Below are positions 1 to 8,250 of a DNA stretch of 34,153 nt, piece by piece (position 1 is the stretch's first letter; each line of letters starts with the position of its first letter). A model generated the notes under the pieces. It searched no databases and was not told where the DNA came from. It saw only the letters and a program-made list of their open reading frames with translations. Position numbers and translations under genes: made by a program. The stretch is from a virus: positions 1-34,153 of IMG/VR virus record IMGVR_UViG_3300042899_000050; one strand, written 5' to 3'.

Positions 1-12
1 GGGAATACTGCA
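1..12. repeat. Terminal direct repeat (copy 1), circular-closure overlap
   Basis: GGGAATACTGCA at 1-12 is identical to 34142-34153. The match falls inside a coding sequence, and removing one copy restores an unbroken frame. It is therefore best read as redundancy from opening a circular or circularly permuted assembly, not as a biological terminal repeat or cohesive end. Confidence 0.85.
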
Positions 13-59
13 CCTCGATAGATCCCACAATAAACAGAGAGCGATTAAATGCCAGTTGA
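1..59 (+). CDS. 3' end of the PP-loop (PAPS-reductase-fold) gene that starts at 33511
   Basis: This frame has no start here. It reads WEYC across the shared 12-base end repeat and then 15 further residues (12-56) to a TGA at 57-59. Joined to 33511-34153 it gives a 229-residue protein. The stop lies 11 bases inside the next gene, which starts at 49; this is the same kind of short overlap seen throughout the genome and it supports the circular join. Function is described at the 33511 entry. Confidence 0.85.
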   Translation, partial: EYCTSIDPTINRERLNAS

Positions 60-558
60 TAACCAACCATTAGCAAGCGTGGAATGGGTAAAGCCAGAAA
101 CCTTATTTGCTAACGAATACAACCCAAACCACGTAGCGCCGCCTGAGATGAAATTGTTAAAACTTTCTATCCTTGAGAACGGCTGGACTCAGCCCATTGT
201 TGCCCATCCAACTGGCGAGATCGTGGACGGATTCCATCGCTGGACTCTAGGCACTAAGGACAACGAGGTTCGCGCATTGACTGGCGGGGTAGTGCCTGTG
301 GTACGCCTGCAGGAAACATCGCCTGACGTGGCGCGTATGGCCACCATTAGGCATAACAGGGCGCGTGGCAGCCACTACGTATTAAAGATGGCTGACATAG
401 TGGAAGAACTACATAACAAGTTTGGACTGCAGGCAGACGAGATTGCAAGGCGCTTAGGTATGGATGATGAGGAAGTGGAAAGACTACTTGACAGAGGTAA
501 TAGTCTGAAACGTAATTCTCTACCAGAGTTCAACAATGGATGGGTTCCATCTGACTAG
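49..558 (+). CDS. ParB/sulfiredoxin-like domain protein with C-terminal HTH
   Basis: A 169-residue ParB-like domain protein. The ParB N-terminal fold covers about residues 8-110, with the motif DGFHRW at 60-65 matching the phosphate-binding GxHR box of ParB and IbrB-like proteins. Residues 127-147 (LQADEIARRLGMDDEEVERL) look like a helix-turn-helix. Chromosomal ParB partners and parS sites are not evident, so a partition role is unlikely. It overlaps the PP-loop gene before it and lies 8 bp before the terminase small subunit, so it closes the ParB/cupin/ALDH/PP-loop cassette. IbrB (ParB-like) and IbrA (PP-loop) are a known co-occurring pair; a joint role here is inference. A GAGAG ribosome-binding site precedes the ATG. 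Confidence 0.8.
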   Translation: MPVDNQPLASVEWVKPETLFANEYNPNHVAPPEMKLLKLSILENGWTQPIVAHPTGEIVDGFHRWTLGTKDNEVRALTGGVVPVVRLQETSPDVARMATIRHNRARGSHYVLKMADIVEELHNKFGLQADEIARRLGMDDEEVERLLDRGNSLKRNSLPEFNNGWVPSD

Positions 559-566
559 GAGTAACA

Positions 567-1013
567 ATGGCTCCAAGGGGCAGACCGCCGAAACCTATTG
601 AGCAAAAAAGACTTGCTGGAAATGTTGGGAAAAGACCACTACCTGAAAATGCAATACAACTTGTAGTCGGGCAGAAAGTAGAACCGCCTAGACCACTAGG
701 TCAGACTGGTCAAGAGTTCTGGGACAGAATCTGGGGCATGGCCAATACTTGGATCTCGCCTGAAAGCGATTTGGAACTACTACTAATGACAAGCGAGATG
801 ATTGACGAGCGCTGGAGTTTGCGAGTAAACGTATTTAGGGACAACAGGCCAGAGGATCGAAAGGCTCTAAGAAACCTAGATAAGCAACTGGTATCCAACC
901 TATCGCTACTGGGATTTAGTCCAACAGATAGAAGCAGGCTTGGTATCGCAGAAGTAAAGCGACAGACAAAGTTAGAGGAGTTGAGGACACGAATTGACGA
1001 AAGCAAAAAGTAA
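567..1013 (+). CDS. terS: Terminase small subunit, P27 family
   Basis: A 148-residue protein whose first residues, GRPPKPIEQKRLAGNVGKRP, are the hallmark opening of P27-type small terminase subunits. The subunit recognises phage DNA and hands it to the large subunit for packaging. The rest is helical and charged, as in the family. TAGGAGT sits just upstream of the ATG. It overlaps the large subunit gene by 20 bp, the usual TerS-TerL arrangement. Confidence 0.85.
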   Translation: MAPRGRPPKPIEQKRLAGNVGKRPLPENAIQLVVGQKVEPPRPLGQTGQEFWDRIWGMANTWISPESDLELLLMTSEMIDERWSLRVNVFRDNRPEDRKALRNLDKQLVSNLSLLGFSPTDRSRLGIAEVKRQTKLEELRTRIDESKK

Positions 1014-2511
1014 AATCTTTGCCCCTGCGATCGTAACCCCTGTACCTGCAGTGAGCCTTAAGAACTCACGTGGATGGGAAGTGTCACAATTCATAAATAC
1101 ATTTGCAATGCAAACAAAAGAAACCGTAGCAGGATACGCAGGCGACGCTATTCAGTTGCGGGATTGGCAGACGGAACTCCTAAACCACATCTTTGCTGTT
1201 AATCCTGATGGCTCATTAAGACACAGAACTGCCCTTGTAGGAATGGCGAGAAAGAATGGGAAGTCGGCTCTGGGTTCTGGAATAGCACTATGGTCGCTGA
1301 TCATGGGCGTTAATGGTGGAGAAGTCTATTCTTGTGCAGCCGATAAGAATCAGGCGCGCATTGTATTCGGTGACGCAAAGCGAATGATTGAAGCGGAACC
1401 AGAACTTTCTGAACTGTGCAACGTCTATCGCGACGCAATAGAAATGCCATCAACGGGATCCGTTTACAGAGTCCTTTCGAGCGAAGCGTTTTCTAAAGAA
1501 GGACTTTCACCTACCTGCGTTATCTTTGACGAATTGCACGCAACCCCAAACCGCGAACTCTTTGACGTAATGACCCTCGGTATGGGCGCAAGGCGTGAAC
1601 CGATTCTTATTGGTATTACAACAGCAGGAGTTAAATCAGACAACACTGGCCAAGACTCCATCGCATACTGGCTTTATCAGTACGGAAAGAGAATAGCCAA
1701 CGGGGAAATTGACGATTCGAGTTTCTTTATGGCTTGGTGGGAAGCACAGGCAGAATCGGATCATCACGACATAGAAACTTGGAAAGCAGCCAATCCAGCG
1801 TTTGGCGATCTTAATGATCCGAAAGATTTTGAGTCTGCAGTTAAGAGAACTACGGAGTCAGAGTTTAGAACTAAGCGTTGCAATCAGTGGGTTTCGTCAA
1901 ACATCGCATGGCTACCAAACGGGCAATGGGACAAGTTGGCCGAGCCTAGAGAGATAACACCAGATACCCCTGTAGTACTAGGGTTTGACGGATCATTCTC
2001 AGGCGATGCGAGCGTTGTCGTTGGCGTTACTGTTGAGGACAATCCCTACATCTTTATGATTAAGGCTTGGGAGAAGCAGCCCGATGACGGCGACGAATGG
2101 CGTGTAGATGCGCTAGAAGTGGAAGACGCAATCATTCAGGCCTGCCAGAAATACAACGTAAAAGAAATTGCGTGCGACCCGTTTAGATGGCAGCGCACTA
2201 TGCAGGTACTTGAGGCTCATGGACTTCCTATCGTTGAATGGCCATCAACATCAGCGGCTCGCATGGTTCCTGCTTGCGCTAAGTTCTACGATGCCGTAAC
2301 TGGTGACAAGTTAAATCATGATGGCAACCCACTACTTGCTCGACACATAGATAACGCGGTAGTTAAGACGGACAGGCTAGGACCTAGAATTGTTAAAGAG
2401 CATAGGGCTTCGCCAAGAAAGATTGACGCGGCTGTTGCAAGCGTGATCGCTTTTGACAGAGCAACCGTAAGTCGGGAAGAACAAGCGATCCCACAGTTCT
2501 ACTCATTTTAG
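994..2511 (+). CDS. terL: Terminase large subunit (ATPase-nuclease)
   Basis: A 505-residue DNA-packaging motor. Walker A is GMARKNGKS at about 83-91, and Walker B with its catalytic acid is CVIFDE at 175-180. The RNaseH-like nuclease half shows the acidic residues D332 (GFDGS), D395 (ACDPF) and D478 (KIDAA). Length and motif order are those of HK97-like phage terminases. The start is taken as TTG at 994, nested in the end of the small subunit gene; the next in-frame starts would cut into the conserved N-terminus. The gene feeds the packaging module that continues with the portal. Confidence 0.95.
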   Translation: MTKAKSKIFAPAIVTPVPAVSLKNSRGWEVSQFINTFAMQTKETVAGYAGDAIQLRDWQTELLNHIFAVNPDGSLRHRTALVGMARKNGKSALGSGIALWSLIMGVNGGEVYSCAADKNQARIVFGDAKRMIEAEPELSELCNVYRDAIEMPSTGSVYRVLSSEAFSKEGLSPTCVIFDELHATPNRELFDVMTLGMGARREPILIGITTAGVKSDNTGQDSIAYWLYQYGKRIANGEIDDSSFFMAWWEAQAESDHHDIETWKAANPAFGDLNDPKDFESAVKRTTESEFRTKRCNQWVSSNIAWLPNGQWDKLAEPREITPDTPVVLGFDGSFSGDASVVVGVTVEDNPYIFMIKAWEKQPDDGDEWRVDALEVEDAIIQACQKYNVKEIACDPFRWQRTMQVLEAHGLPIVEWPSTSAARMVPACAKFYDAVTGDKLNHDGNPLLARHIDNAVVKTDRLGPRIVKEHRASPRKIDAAVASVIAFDRATVSREEQAIPQFYSF

Positions 2512-2518
2512 GAGAATC

Positions 2519-2656
2519 ATGTTAAGTCTTGCTTTACAATTAGTTGGTGCGAGTTTAGTCGCTATTGGGTTAGGATTGATCTATCCGCCCTTAGGGGTTA
2601 TTGCAGCAGGCGTTTCCTTGTTGCTTGTAGGTATCGCTTATGAGGTTGGGGATTAA
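2519..2656 (+). CDS. Small membrane protein between terminase and portal
   Basis: A 45-residue ORF, MLSLALQLVGASLVAIG onwards, ending YEVGD. It consists of two hydrophobic stretches (about 4-20 and 26-41) around a PP turn, so it is a predicted two-pass membrane peptide. GGAGA lies directly upstream of the ATG, and the stop overlaps the portal start (TAATG). Its position, good ribosome-binding site and tight coupling argue it is real. Function unknown. Confidence 0.7.
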   Translation: MLSLALQLVGASLVAIGLGLIYPPLGVIAAGVSLLLVGIAYEVGD

Positions 2657-4011
2657 TGCTCGGCAGACTTTTACCTAGCGCATCAGAAAAGCGCGCTATC
2701 AGTTTTCAATCTATTTGGGGTGCAGGCGATACATTCGCTACCACTACACAGTCTGGCGAGAACATTGACCAGAAAAGCGCAATGCGCATTAATGCATTCT
2801 TTGCTTGTGTGCTGCTTATCTCAGATACGATCGCAACGCTTCCCATAGATTCTTTCGAGCGCACTAACGGGGAGCGCGTTCCGCTACGCCCAAGACCAAC
2901 ATGGGTTGATCAGCCAGACATTGACCTGCTACGTTCCGAGCATTACCAACAGGTACTTATCTCGCTGCTGCTTGACGGCAACGCATTTATTCGAGTATTC
3001 AGAAACGATCGCGGCGAAGTAGAGAATCTCGTAGTCCTAGATCCGATGCGCGTACACGTAAACCGCAGGGCTGGCGACAGAAAACTGCAATACATAATTG
3101 ACGGCGTAAAAGAAACACCTCTTAGCGCTTACGATGTAATGCACATTACGGAGATACGAAAGGCTGGCGCAGATCGTGGTATCAGCCGAGTCGAAGAACT
3201 TAAAGACAATCTAGGACTAAGTTCAGCACTGCAGTCATTCGCGGCGCGGTTCTTTGGCCAAGGTTCAAACACTAGCGGAATCATCGAGTATCCTGCATCG
3301 CTAAACGAGGAACAGGCCAAGAGCCTAGTAGCGTCATTTGATAACAAGCACTCTGGATTCCGAAAGTCACATAAGACGGGGCTGCTAACTGGTGGCGCTA
3401 AGTTCGTGAGAACTGGCGTTAATCCTAACGAAGCACAGATGCTTGAATCTAGAACGCTAGGCGTGGAAGAAATTGCTCGCATGTTTAGAGTTCCACCTCA
3501 CATGATTGGGGTTACAACTGCAGGCGCTATGTCTTACGCATCTGTAGAACAGAACTCAATTAACTTCGTGACGCACACACTGCGGCCATACATAGTAAAA
3601 ATTGAAGACGCTTATTCGCGACTGCTTCCACCGAGCGCATTCCTGAGAATAAATGTAGATGGATTACTAAGAGGCGACTTCCAAACACGAATACAGGGAT
3701 ACTCGGTAGGTTCGCAGGCTGGATTCTTTTCTACCAACGACATTCGGCGCTTTGAGGATTTACCTCCCGTTGCAGGTGGCGATACGTACAGGGTTCCATT
3801 GGCTAACGTAGATCTTGCAGCCGCATCACTCGTGGAAGTGGACAAGAAAGTCACTATGGCTCAGAAACTTATTAACAGTGGGTTTGCGCCTAGTGATGTG
3901 CTTCAAGCGATGGATTTGCCGAGCATGACGCATACAGGCCTACCGCCAAACGCATTGCAAGCAATAGCAGGAATAGATCCTGTAAACCCAGAATCAGTGT
4001 ACGAGGTTTAA
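2656..4011 (+). CDS. Portal protein, HK97 type
   Basis: A 451-residue portal protein: the dodecameric ring at one capsid vertex through which DNA enters and to which the tail attaches. The N-terminal segment (SAMRINAFFACVLLISDTIA), the LLLDGNAFIRVFRN region and the VEEIARMFRVPPHMIGV segment near residues 275-290 are typical of HK97 gp3-like portals, as is the length. It sits between terminase and prohead protease, the canonical order. Confidence 0.93.
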   Translation: MLGRLLPSASEKRAISFQSIWGAGDTFATTTQSGENIDQKSAMRINAFFACVLLISDTIATLPIDSFERTNGERVPLRPRPTWVDQPDIDLLRSEHYQQVLISLLLDGNAFIRVFRNDRGEVENLVVLDPMRVHVNRRAGDRKLQYIIDGVKETPLSAYDVMHITEIRKAGADRGISRVEELKDNLGLSSALQSFAARFFGQGSNTSGIIEYPASLNEEQAKSLVASFDNKHSGFRKSHKTGLLTGGAKFVRTGVNPNEAQMLESRTLGVEEIARMFRVPPHMIGVTTAGAMSYASVEQNSINFVTHTLRPYIVKIEDAYSRLLPPSAFLRINVDGLLRGDFQTRIQGYSVGSQAGFFSTNDIRRFEDLPPVAGGDTYRVPLANVDLAAASLVEVDKKVTMAQKLINSGFAPSDVLQAMDLPSMTHTGLPPNALQAIAGIDPVNPESVYEV

Positions 4012-4013
4012 TC

Positions 4014-4277
4014 ATGGCGATAACTTCGGGACAAGTAACTGTGGGATTAACGCCTGTTGGAATAAATGGCTCGTCAAGTAACCCATCGCGGCTACACATA
4101 CATAACAATGACAACACAAAAAACTTGTATCTCGGCGGCGTAGGCGTGACCGCTGGGAACGGTTTAATATTGGCTAAATTAGAAAGCATAGAACTTACTC
4201 TTAACGCTGGCGAAGCGCTTTATGCGGTAAGCGATTCTGGCGATCACTTAGTTTCTTGGTTAAGGCAGACATTCTAA
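4014..4277 (+). CDS. Small beta-rich structural-region protein
   Basis: An 87-residue protein rich in G, S, N and T with alternating hydrophobic residues (RLHIHNNDNTKNLYLGGVGV), suggesting a compact beta fold. No catalytic motif or membrane segment is seen. It lies 2 bp after the portal and just before the protease, where many actinophages carry small head-associated or decoration-like proteins. That role is positional inference only. Confidence 0.7.
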   Translation: MAITSGQVTVGLTPVGINGSSSNPSRLHIHNNDNTKNLYLGGVGVTAGNGLILAKLESIELTLNAGEALYAVSDSGDHLVSWLRQTF

Positions 4278-4279
4278 CT

Positions 4280-5854
4280 ATGCCGTATTACATTACAGAT
4301 AAATCAGAAAGTTGCTCAGGTTGGGCAACCATCAAAGAGGACGGCGAAGTCATTGGATGCCACACCACTAAGCAGGATGCAGTAGATCAAATGGTAGCGA
4401 TTTCACTCTCGGAAGACATCGAAGTAGGGGGCGAACGCGCACTCCCCGATGAATTGCAAGTAGGGGATTACGTTTCTTGGAACTCCTCAGGCGGCAGAGC
4501 AAGGGGCGAGATTTTACGGATAGCAACTTCTGGGAATCTAAATGTGCCTGAAACTGACTTTTCTATTTCCGCTACGGAAGAAGATCCTGCCGCGCTTATT
4601 CGTATCTATCAAAAGGTAGAGGGCGGCTGGGACGCAACCGAAACAATAGTTGGCCACAAGTTCTCAACACTAACAAAGATTGATGATCTCGAAGAAATAG
4701 ACGATGAATCTGACGAGGACATGGACGACGACGACATACGCGCCATTAACCAAGACGCGCCTGCTTACATGCGTGCAGCCGCTAGGCGTGGCCTTGCCTA
4801 CTACGCAGACGGACAGGGCGGCGACGGCCTAGTAGATCGCACCATCAGGGAAGCAAGACTCATGGCAGACGGCCAAGTATCTGACGATAAGTGGATCCGT
4901 ATTGCAGCATGGATTGCTCGCCACTTAGGCGACCTAGATTCCCCAAATGCTAATCCGAGTTCTGACAACTACCCAAGTGCAGGAGTAGTCGCTCACTTAT
5001 TGTGGGGTTCTGGTCCTAGTAAGTCGCAGGCACGTCGAGCATTGCAATACGCCGAGGGCGTTGTGGAAAGAATCAGAGCAGAGGAAAACTCAGCGCGCTG
5101 GGCTTCCTTGAATGTAAACTTAAATAATGACGAGAGGATACCTGTGACCAGTAAAGTAGAACGCCGCGTAAACCATGTTGAGTTTGACGTTAGAGAGTTA
5201 GACGAAACCGCGAACGGAATGACATTCAGGGGTTACGCAGCCGTATTTAATAGCCCATCTGAGCCACTACCGTTTACGGAGTTTATCCGAGAGGGCGCAT
5301 TTAAGCGATCCCTAAAATCTCGAAATGAGATTAAGTTATTTGTAAATCACAATACGGATCGCGTACTTGGATCAACACGTGCAGGAACGCTTCGGCTCAT
5401 AGAGGATTCAAGGGGACTGCTGGCCGAGGCTGACCTACCGCCAACTACAGACGGTAAAGACCTATCTATCCTTATGCAACGCGGCGATGTAAACTCTATG
5501 TCATTTGGTTTCAGCGTTCCACCTAACGGCGACAAGTGGCTTGACGACAGCACCAGAGAACTTAATCAGGTACGCCTGCACGAAGTTTCTATCGTGACTG
5601 GATTCCCTGCATACCAAGCCACTACTGCTCAGGTTCGCTCACTAGAGTTGCTATCAGAACGTACAAGAATTAATCCTGACGACCTAGCAGACGCGATCCT
5701 ACGATTAGAGTCTGGCGAGGATCTAGAGGATCAGCATGCAGCGCTGTTGACGGAAGTAGTACAAAAGTTAAGAAAAGATAACCAGCCTAACCAAGATCAG
5801 TTGCTTGAAATAAAGCGCAAGCAGTTAGAACTTATGATGAAAGCGTTTAACTAA
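4280..5854 (+). CDS. Multidomain prohead maturation protease fusion
   Basis: A 524-residue protein. The C-terminal third (about 298-450) is an HK97-family prohead protease (U35-type serine protease that trims the capsid shell): H357 in FVNHN and S407 in NSMSFGF are the likely catalytic residues. Upstream domains are unusual: residues 1-50 (a small SCSGWATIKEDG domain), 58-135 (GDYVSWNSSGG, resembling Tudor-like DUF2945 proteins), an acidic linker 138-153, and 160-265 (REARLMADGQVS through VVAHLLWG), a domain I know only as a recurring phage protease/scaffold companion. ATG 4280 is preferred over TTG 4256 because it follows the upstream stop directly. The N-terminal half may supply the scaffold function, as no separate scaffold gene is seen. 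Confidence 0.88.
   Translation: MPYYITDKSESCSGWATIKEDGEVIGCHTTKQDAVDQMVAISLSEDIEVGGERALPDELQVGDYVSWNSSGGRARGEILRIATSGNLNVPETDFSISATEEDPAALIRIYQKVEGGWDATETIVGHKFSTLTKIDDLEEIDDESDEDMDDDDIRAINQDAPAYMRAAARRGLAYYADGQGGDGLVDRTIREARLMADGQVSDDKWIRIAAWIARHLGDLDSPNANPSSDNYPSAGVVAHLLWGSGPSKSQARRALQYAEGVVERIRAEENSARWASLNVNLNNDERIPVTSKVERRVNHVEFDVRELDETANGMTFRGYAAVFNSPSEPLPFTEFIREGAFKRSLKSRNEIKLFVNHNTDRVLGSTRAGTLRLIEDSRGLLAEADLPPTTDGKDLSILMQRGDVNSMSFGFSVPPNGDKWLDDSTRELNQVRLHEVSIVTGFPAYQATTAQVRSLELLSERTRINPDDLADAILRLESGEDLEDQHAALLTEVVQKLRKDNQPNQDQLLEIKRKQLELMMKAFN
5132..5146 (+). promoter_or_regulatory. Candidate internal ribosome-binding site and GTG start for a free protease
   Basis: GAGAGG at 5132-5137 is followed six bases later by an in-frame GTG at 5144, codon 289 of the fusion and exactly at the border of the protease domain (MTSKVERR onwards). 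A second, shorter product starting here would be a free-standing protease of normal HK97 size. This is inference from spacing and domain position. Confidence 0.4.
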
Positions 5855-6012
5855 TGAATCAGGAATCAGTAAAGAAAGCCTTGCTAGAAGCCGCAGGTAA
5901 TCCATCATCAGGAGTAATTTTTGAGATGGCAGCAGATCTAGCAACAGCGATTGTTAAGGCTCATTCGCCTAAGCACGAAGAACGGGTTATTAAGCCGCAG
6001 GAAACTCGTTAA
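5854..6012 (+). CDS. Small helical protein before the capsid gene
   Basis: A 52-residue ORF (MNQESVKKALLEAAG onwards, ending PQETR) whose ATG overlaps the stop of the protease gene (TAATG). It is predicted helical and amphipathic in the middle (IFEMAADLATAIVKAH). Family not recognised. Coupled translation and its place between protease and capsid suggest an assembly role, but nothing in the sequence proves it. Confidence 0.6.
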   Translation: MNQESVKKALLEAAGNPSSGVIFEMAADLATAIVKAHSPKHEERVIKPQETR

Positions 6013-6063
6013 GCCACAATAATTCTGTGGCATAATAATTATTGGTACGAGGAGCCTCTACCA
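6013..6063 (+). promoter_or_regulatory. Two tandem hairpins in the major capsid leader
   Basis: GCCACA (6013-6018) pairs with TGTGGC (6026-6031) across a 7-base loop. TGGTA-C-GAG (6043-6051) pairs with CTC-TACCA (6056-6063) across a 4-base loop with one bulge. They occupy the only sizeable gap in the terminase-to-capsid block, directly before the gene needing the most product. They may process or stabilise capsid mRNA. No good sigma-70-type promoter is obvious between them and the capsid RBS (AGGAGA). Confidence 0.5.
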
Positions 6064-6118
6064 ACACCGTTGAGCGGAGCCGTCGCGGATTCCATAAACC
6101 ACAACAGTAGGAGAAGCC

Positions 6119-7312
6119 ATGTCGGCTGAATACATTAAGGCGCAACTAGAAGCACGCGCCACTGCTTGGGAACAAGCAAAAGCACTTCTTGATAGTGCAG
6201 CAGAAGAAAAGCGCGATCTAAGCGCAGAAGAAAACCAGACTTACGATCGCATCATGGAAGACCTTGATAAGCGTTCCGCAGTTATCGAACAGATGAAGGA
6301 AGTTTCTGAACGCGAAGAACGCGCCGCAGAAGCCATGAAAGGCTTTGAAGCGCAGGCTCGCCCAGAGGCCGCACTTTCCGCATCAACCGATGCTGACACA
6401 ATTCGTGCAATGGCACGTGGAGAGATCCGCTCATTCGATTTCGAGAAGCGCGATGTCTTAAAGACAAGCACAGGTTCCCCTGTACCAACCTCGTTCTACG
6501 ATCAGGTTCTGATGCTTGCTCGCCACGTAGGTCCAATGCTTGAAACTTCAACAATTCTTAACACCTCTGGTGGAGAGAACTTGCAGATTCCAAGTCTTGC
6601 AACCTACAGTTCGGGAACCGCATTTGCTGAGGGAAGCGCAATCGGTGAATCTGATCCAACTTTCAACGCATTTGTAACTCTTGGTGCATACAAGTATTCA
6701 TTCCTAACTCAGTTGTCACGTGAGTTAATCGAAGATGCTGGTGTTGATGTGCTTGGATTCCTTGCAGAACAAACAGGTAACGCACTTGGTTACTCAGTAA
6801 ACGCTGCATTGACAACTGGAACTGGAACTGTTCAGCCTAACGGTCTTATGACTCGCACAAGCGCTGGCGTAACTGGTGGAACTGGCGTTGCTGGTGCATT
6901 CACCGCTGACAACCTAATTGACTTGGTTTACAGCGTTGATGTTGCAGGCCGCCGTCTAGCAGGAACTGGTTGGCAGATGAACGGCGCAAGCATTGGTAAG
7001 GTTCGCAAGTTGAAAGACTCTGCAGGCCAATACCTATTCAGCCCGTCACTATCGGCTGAGGCACGCGACCTATTGCTTGGATACCCAATCTTTGAGAACC
7101 CTGCAATGGCTGATACCGCTACGTCTGCTAAGTCAGTTGCATTCGGACACTTGCCGTCATACTACGTTCGTACCGTAGGCGGCATTCGTCTTGATCGCTC
7201 TGATGATTTCGCTTTCTCAAACGACTTGGTTACATTCCGTGCAACCATCCGCGTTGATGGAAACCTAATCCAGACAAGCCACATCAAGCACTTCGTTGGT
7301 GCTGCTTCCTAA
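6119..7312 (+). CDS. Major capsid protein, HK97 fold
   Basis: A 397-residue major capsid protein forming the icosahedral shell. The first ~95 residues are charged and helical (delta/scaffold-like domain, cleaved in HK97 relatives), followed by the shell domain from about residue 110 (STGSPVPTSFYDQVL, LNTSGGENLQIPS, GYPIFENPAM, GGIRLDRSDDFAFS). These segments match HK97-like capsids of actinophages. AGGAGA lies upstream of the ATG. The gene ends the rightward packaging/head block at a strong terminator. Its protease neighbour is consistent with maturation cleavage. Confidence 0.95.
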   Translation: MSAEYIKAQLEARATAWEQAKALLDSAAEEKRDLSAEENQTYDRIMEDLDKRSAVIEQMKEVSEREERAAEAMKGFEAQARPEAALSASTDADTIRAMARGEIRSFDFEKRDVLKTSTGSPVPTSFYDQVLMLARHVGPMLETSTILNTSGGENLQIPSLATYSSGTAFAEGSAIGESDPTFNAFVTLGAYKYSFLTQLSRELIEDAGVDVLGFLAEQTGNALGYSVNAALTTGTGTVQPNGLMTRTSAGVTGGTGVAGAFTADNLIDLVYSVDVAGRRLAGTGWQMNGASIGKVRKLKDSAGQYLFSPSLSAEARDLLLGYPIFENPAMADTATSAKSVAFGHLPSYYVRTVGGIRLDRSDDFAFSNDLVTFRATIRVDGNLIQTSHIKHFVGAAS

Positions 7313-7331
7313 TAACTAATTAGGGCAAAAC

Positions 7332-7369
7332 GTAAAACCCCGTAGGAGCGCAGGCCTACGGGGTTTTAC
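7332..7369. terminator. Strong bidirectional terminator
   Basis: A perfect 15-bp stem (GTAAAACCCCGTAGG, 7332-7346, with its complement at 7355-7369) closes an 8-base loop. A-rich and T-rich stem ends give U-tracts in both directions. It lies between the rightward capsid gene and the convergent leftward operon, so it would end both. Confidence 0.92.
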
Positions 7370-7377
7370 TTTGCTAT

Positions 7378-7611
7378 TTAGAGTTCGCGCATCATTTCGT
7401 CCAATGCTTTCGCGTCTATTAATGGGTCATTGTAGAGTTCCCCATCAGGGGTGCTGATCAGGCCGTAGGCATCCACAAATGCTTGGTAGGGTGTCTGGCC
7501 TACGTAATCCACCATGAAGCCTCTGGCCTGCTCATAGCGCTCAGCGTCATTGTTAATCCAAAGCGCCACGTTCCAAGTGGCTCGATTCTTCCAGCCGTTG
7601 TAATCGCTCAT
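7378..7611 (-). CDS. Conserved small phage protein (NGWKNRATWNVALWI motif)
   Basis: A 77-residue protein starting MSDYNGWKNRATWNVAL. The NGWKNxATWNVALWI block recurs in small phage proteins of unknown function. It is the last gene of the leftward operon; its start overlaps the upstream stop (TAATG). The family is widespread in phages with diverse hosts, which suggests an accessory early function. Confidence 0.75.
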   Translation of the reverse strand: MSDYNGWKNRATWNVALWINNDAERYEQARGFMVDYVGQTPYQAFVDAYGLISTPDGELYNDPLIDAKALDEMMREL

Positions 7612-7820
7612 TAGTTTCCCTCACCCTCTGTGTCCCACTGGGTGCAACTTCTACAAAACGGAGTGCAATCCATTGTGCAGCAGTTGCAGAACTGAGTTGT
7701 GTCTGGGAACTCGCCAGATACCATGTGTTCCTCAATCCAATTCATCGGATGTTCTGGACAGGCGAGTACCTTTTTCACTGGGCTTAAATGTCTAGGTGCT
7801 GTTAGCAGACGTGGTTTCAT
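7611..7820 (-). CDS. Small cysteine-rich protein, possible zinc binder
   Basis: A 69-residue protein starting MKPRLLTAPRH. The C-terminal half holds several Cys (CNCCTMDCTPFCRSC), suggesting one or two zinc sites. The start is taken at 7820, two bases after the stop of the preceding gene, rather than at an upstream TTG inside it. Function not recognised. It is the middle gene of the leftward three-gene operon. Confidence 0.65.
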   Translation of the reverse strand: MKPRLLTAPRHLSPVKKVLACPEHPMNWIEEHMVSGEFPDTTQFCNCCTMDCTPFCRSCTQWDTEGEGN

Positions 7821-7822
7821 TG

Positions 7823-8215
7823 TTAAACACCAACCCTTAGGCAGTCGTTGCAAACTACCATGCCATCAATTAGGTTGAAGTCTTTGCAGCCGCAGTTATC
7901 GCAGGTTGGAACTATCGGACCATCGCAGGCTGGTATGTGGCGAGTTGTATTCGCAACCCGAGTTAGTTTCTTAGCCGATACTAGGTGCTTAACTACTGAA
8001 AGCAGTTCGTAAGGTGCTTCCGAGAACTTGCCATAGGAATCTGTAGCGCTCTCGTTCCAGCGCACGACTAGATTGCTGAAGTCAACTTTTACGTTGTGGT
8101 ATTCGCATAGGTTCATGAACATGCCGCCGCTAATAACGTCAGCAAAGCCCTTGCCTTTAAGTTCGAAGAACAAGTCGAACGCTGCTGCTTTTTGATCTTG
8201 AGTTAGTTCTTTCAT
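7823..8215 (-). CDS. Leftward operon leader gene with C-terminal zinc ribbon
   Basis: A 130-residue protein starting MKELTQDQKAAAFDLFFELK. The C-terminus is a C4 zinc-ribbon pattern (CDNCGCKDFNL, then CNDC). The start at 8215 is fixed by a perfect Shine-Dalgarno in AAAGGAGGCCAAAATG, the leader shared with early rightward genes. It is the first gene of the leftward operon, transcribed from the promoter at 8259-8287. Family not recognised; early regulation or host interaction is inference from promoter sharing. Confidence 0.75.
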   Translation of the reverse strand: MKELTQDQKAAAFDLFFELKGKGFADVISGGMFMNLCEYHNVKVDFSNLVVRWNESATDSYGKFSEAPYELLSVVKHLVSAKKLTRVANTTRHIPACDGPIVPTCDNCGCKDFNLIDGMVVCNDCLRVGV

Positions 8216-8250
8216 TTTGGCCTCCTTTGACCTAGCCCCTATCTGGGGCA
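8216..8250 (-). promoter_or_regulatory. Conserved early leader with mini-hairpin and strong RBS
   Basis: Read leftward, GCCCC (8249-8245) pairs with GGGGC (8239-8235) around a 5-base loop, then CTAGGTCAAAGGAGGCC leads to the ATG. The same leader, with a varying hairpin, precedes genes at 20152, 23198 and 24338, and its RBS half precedes 23527. Confidence 0.75.
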
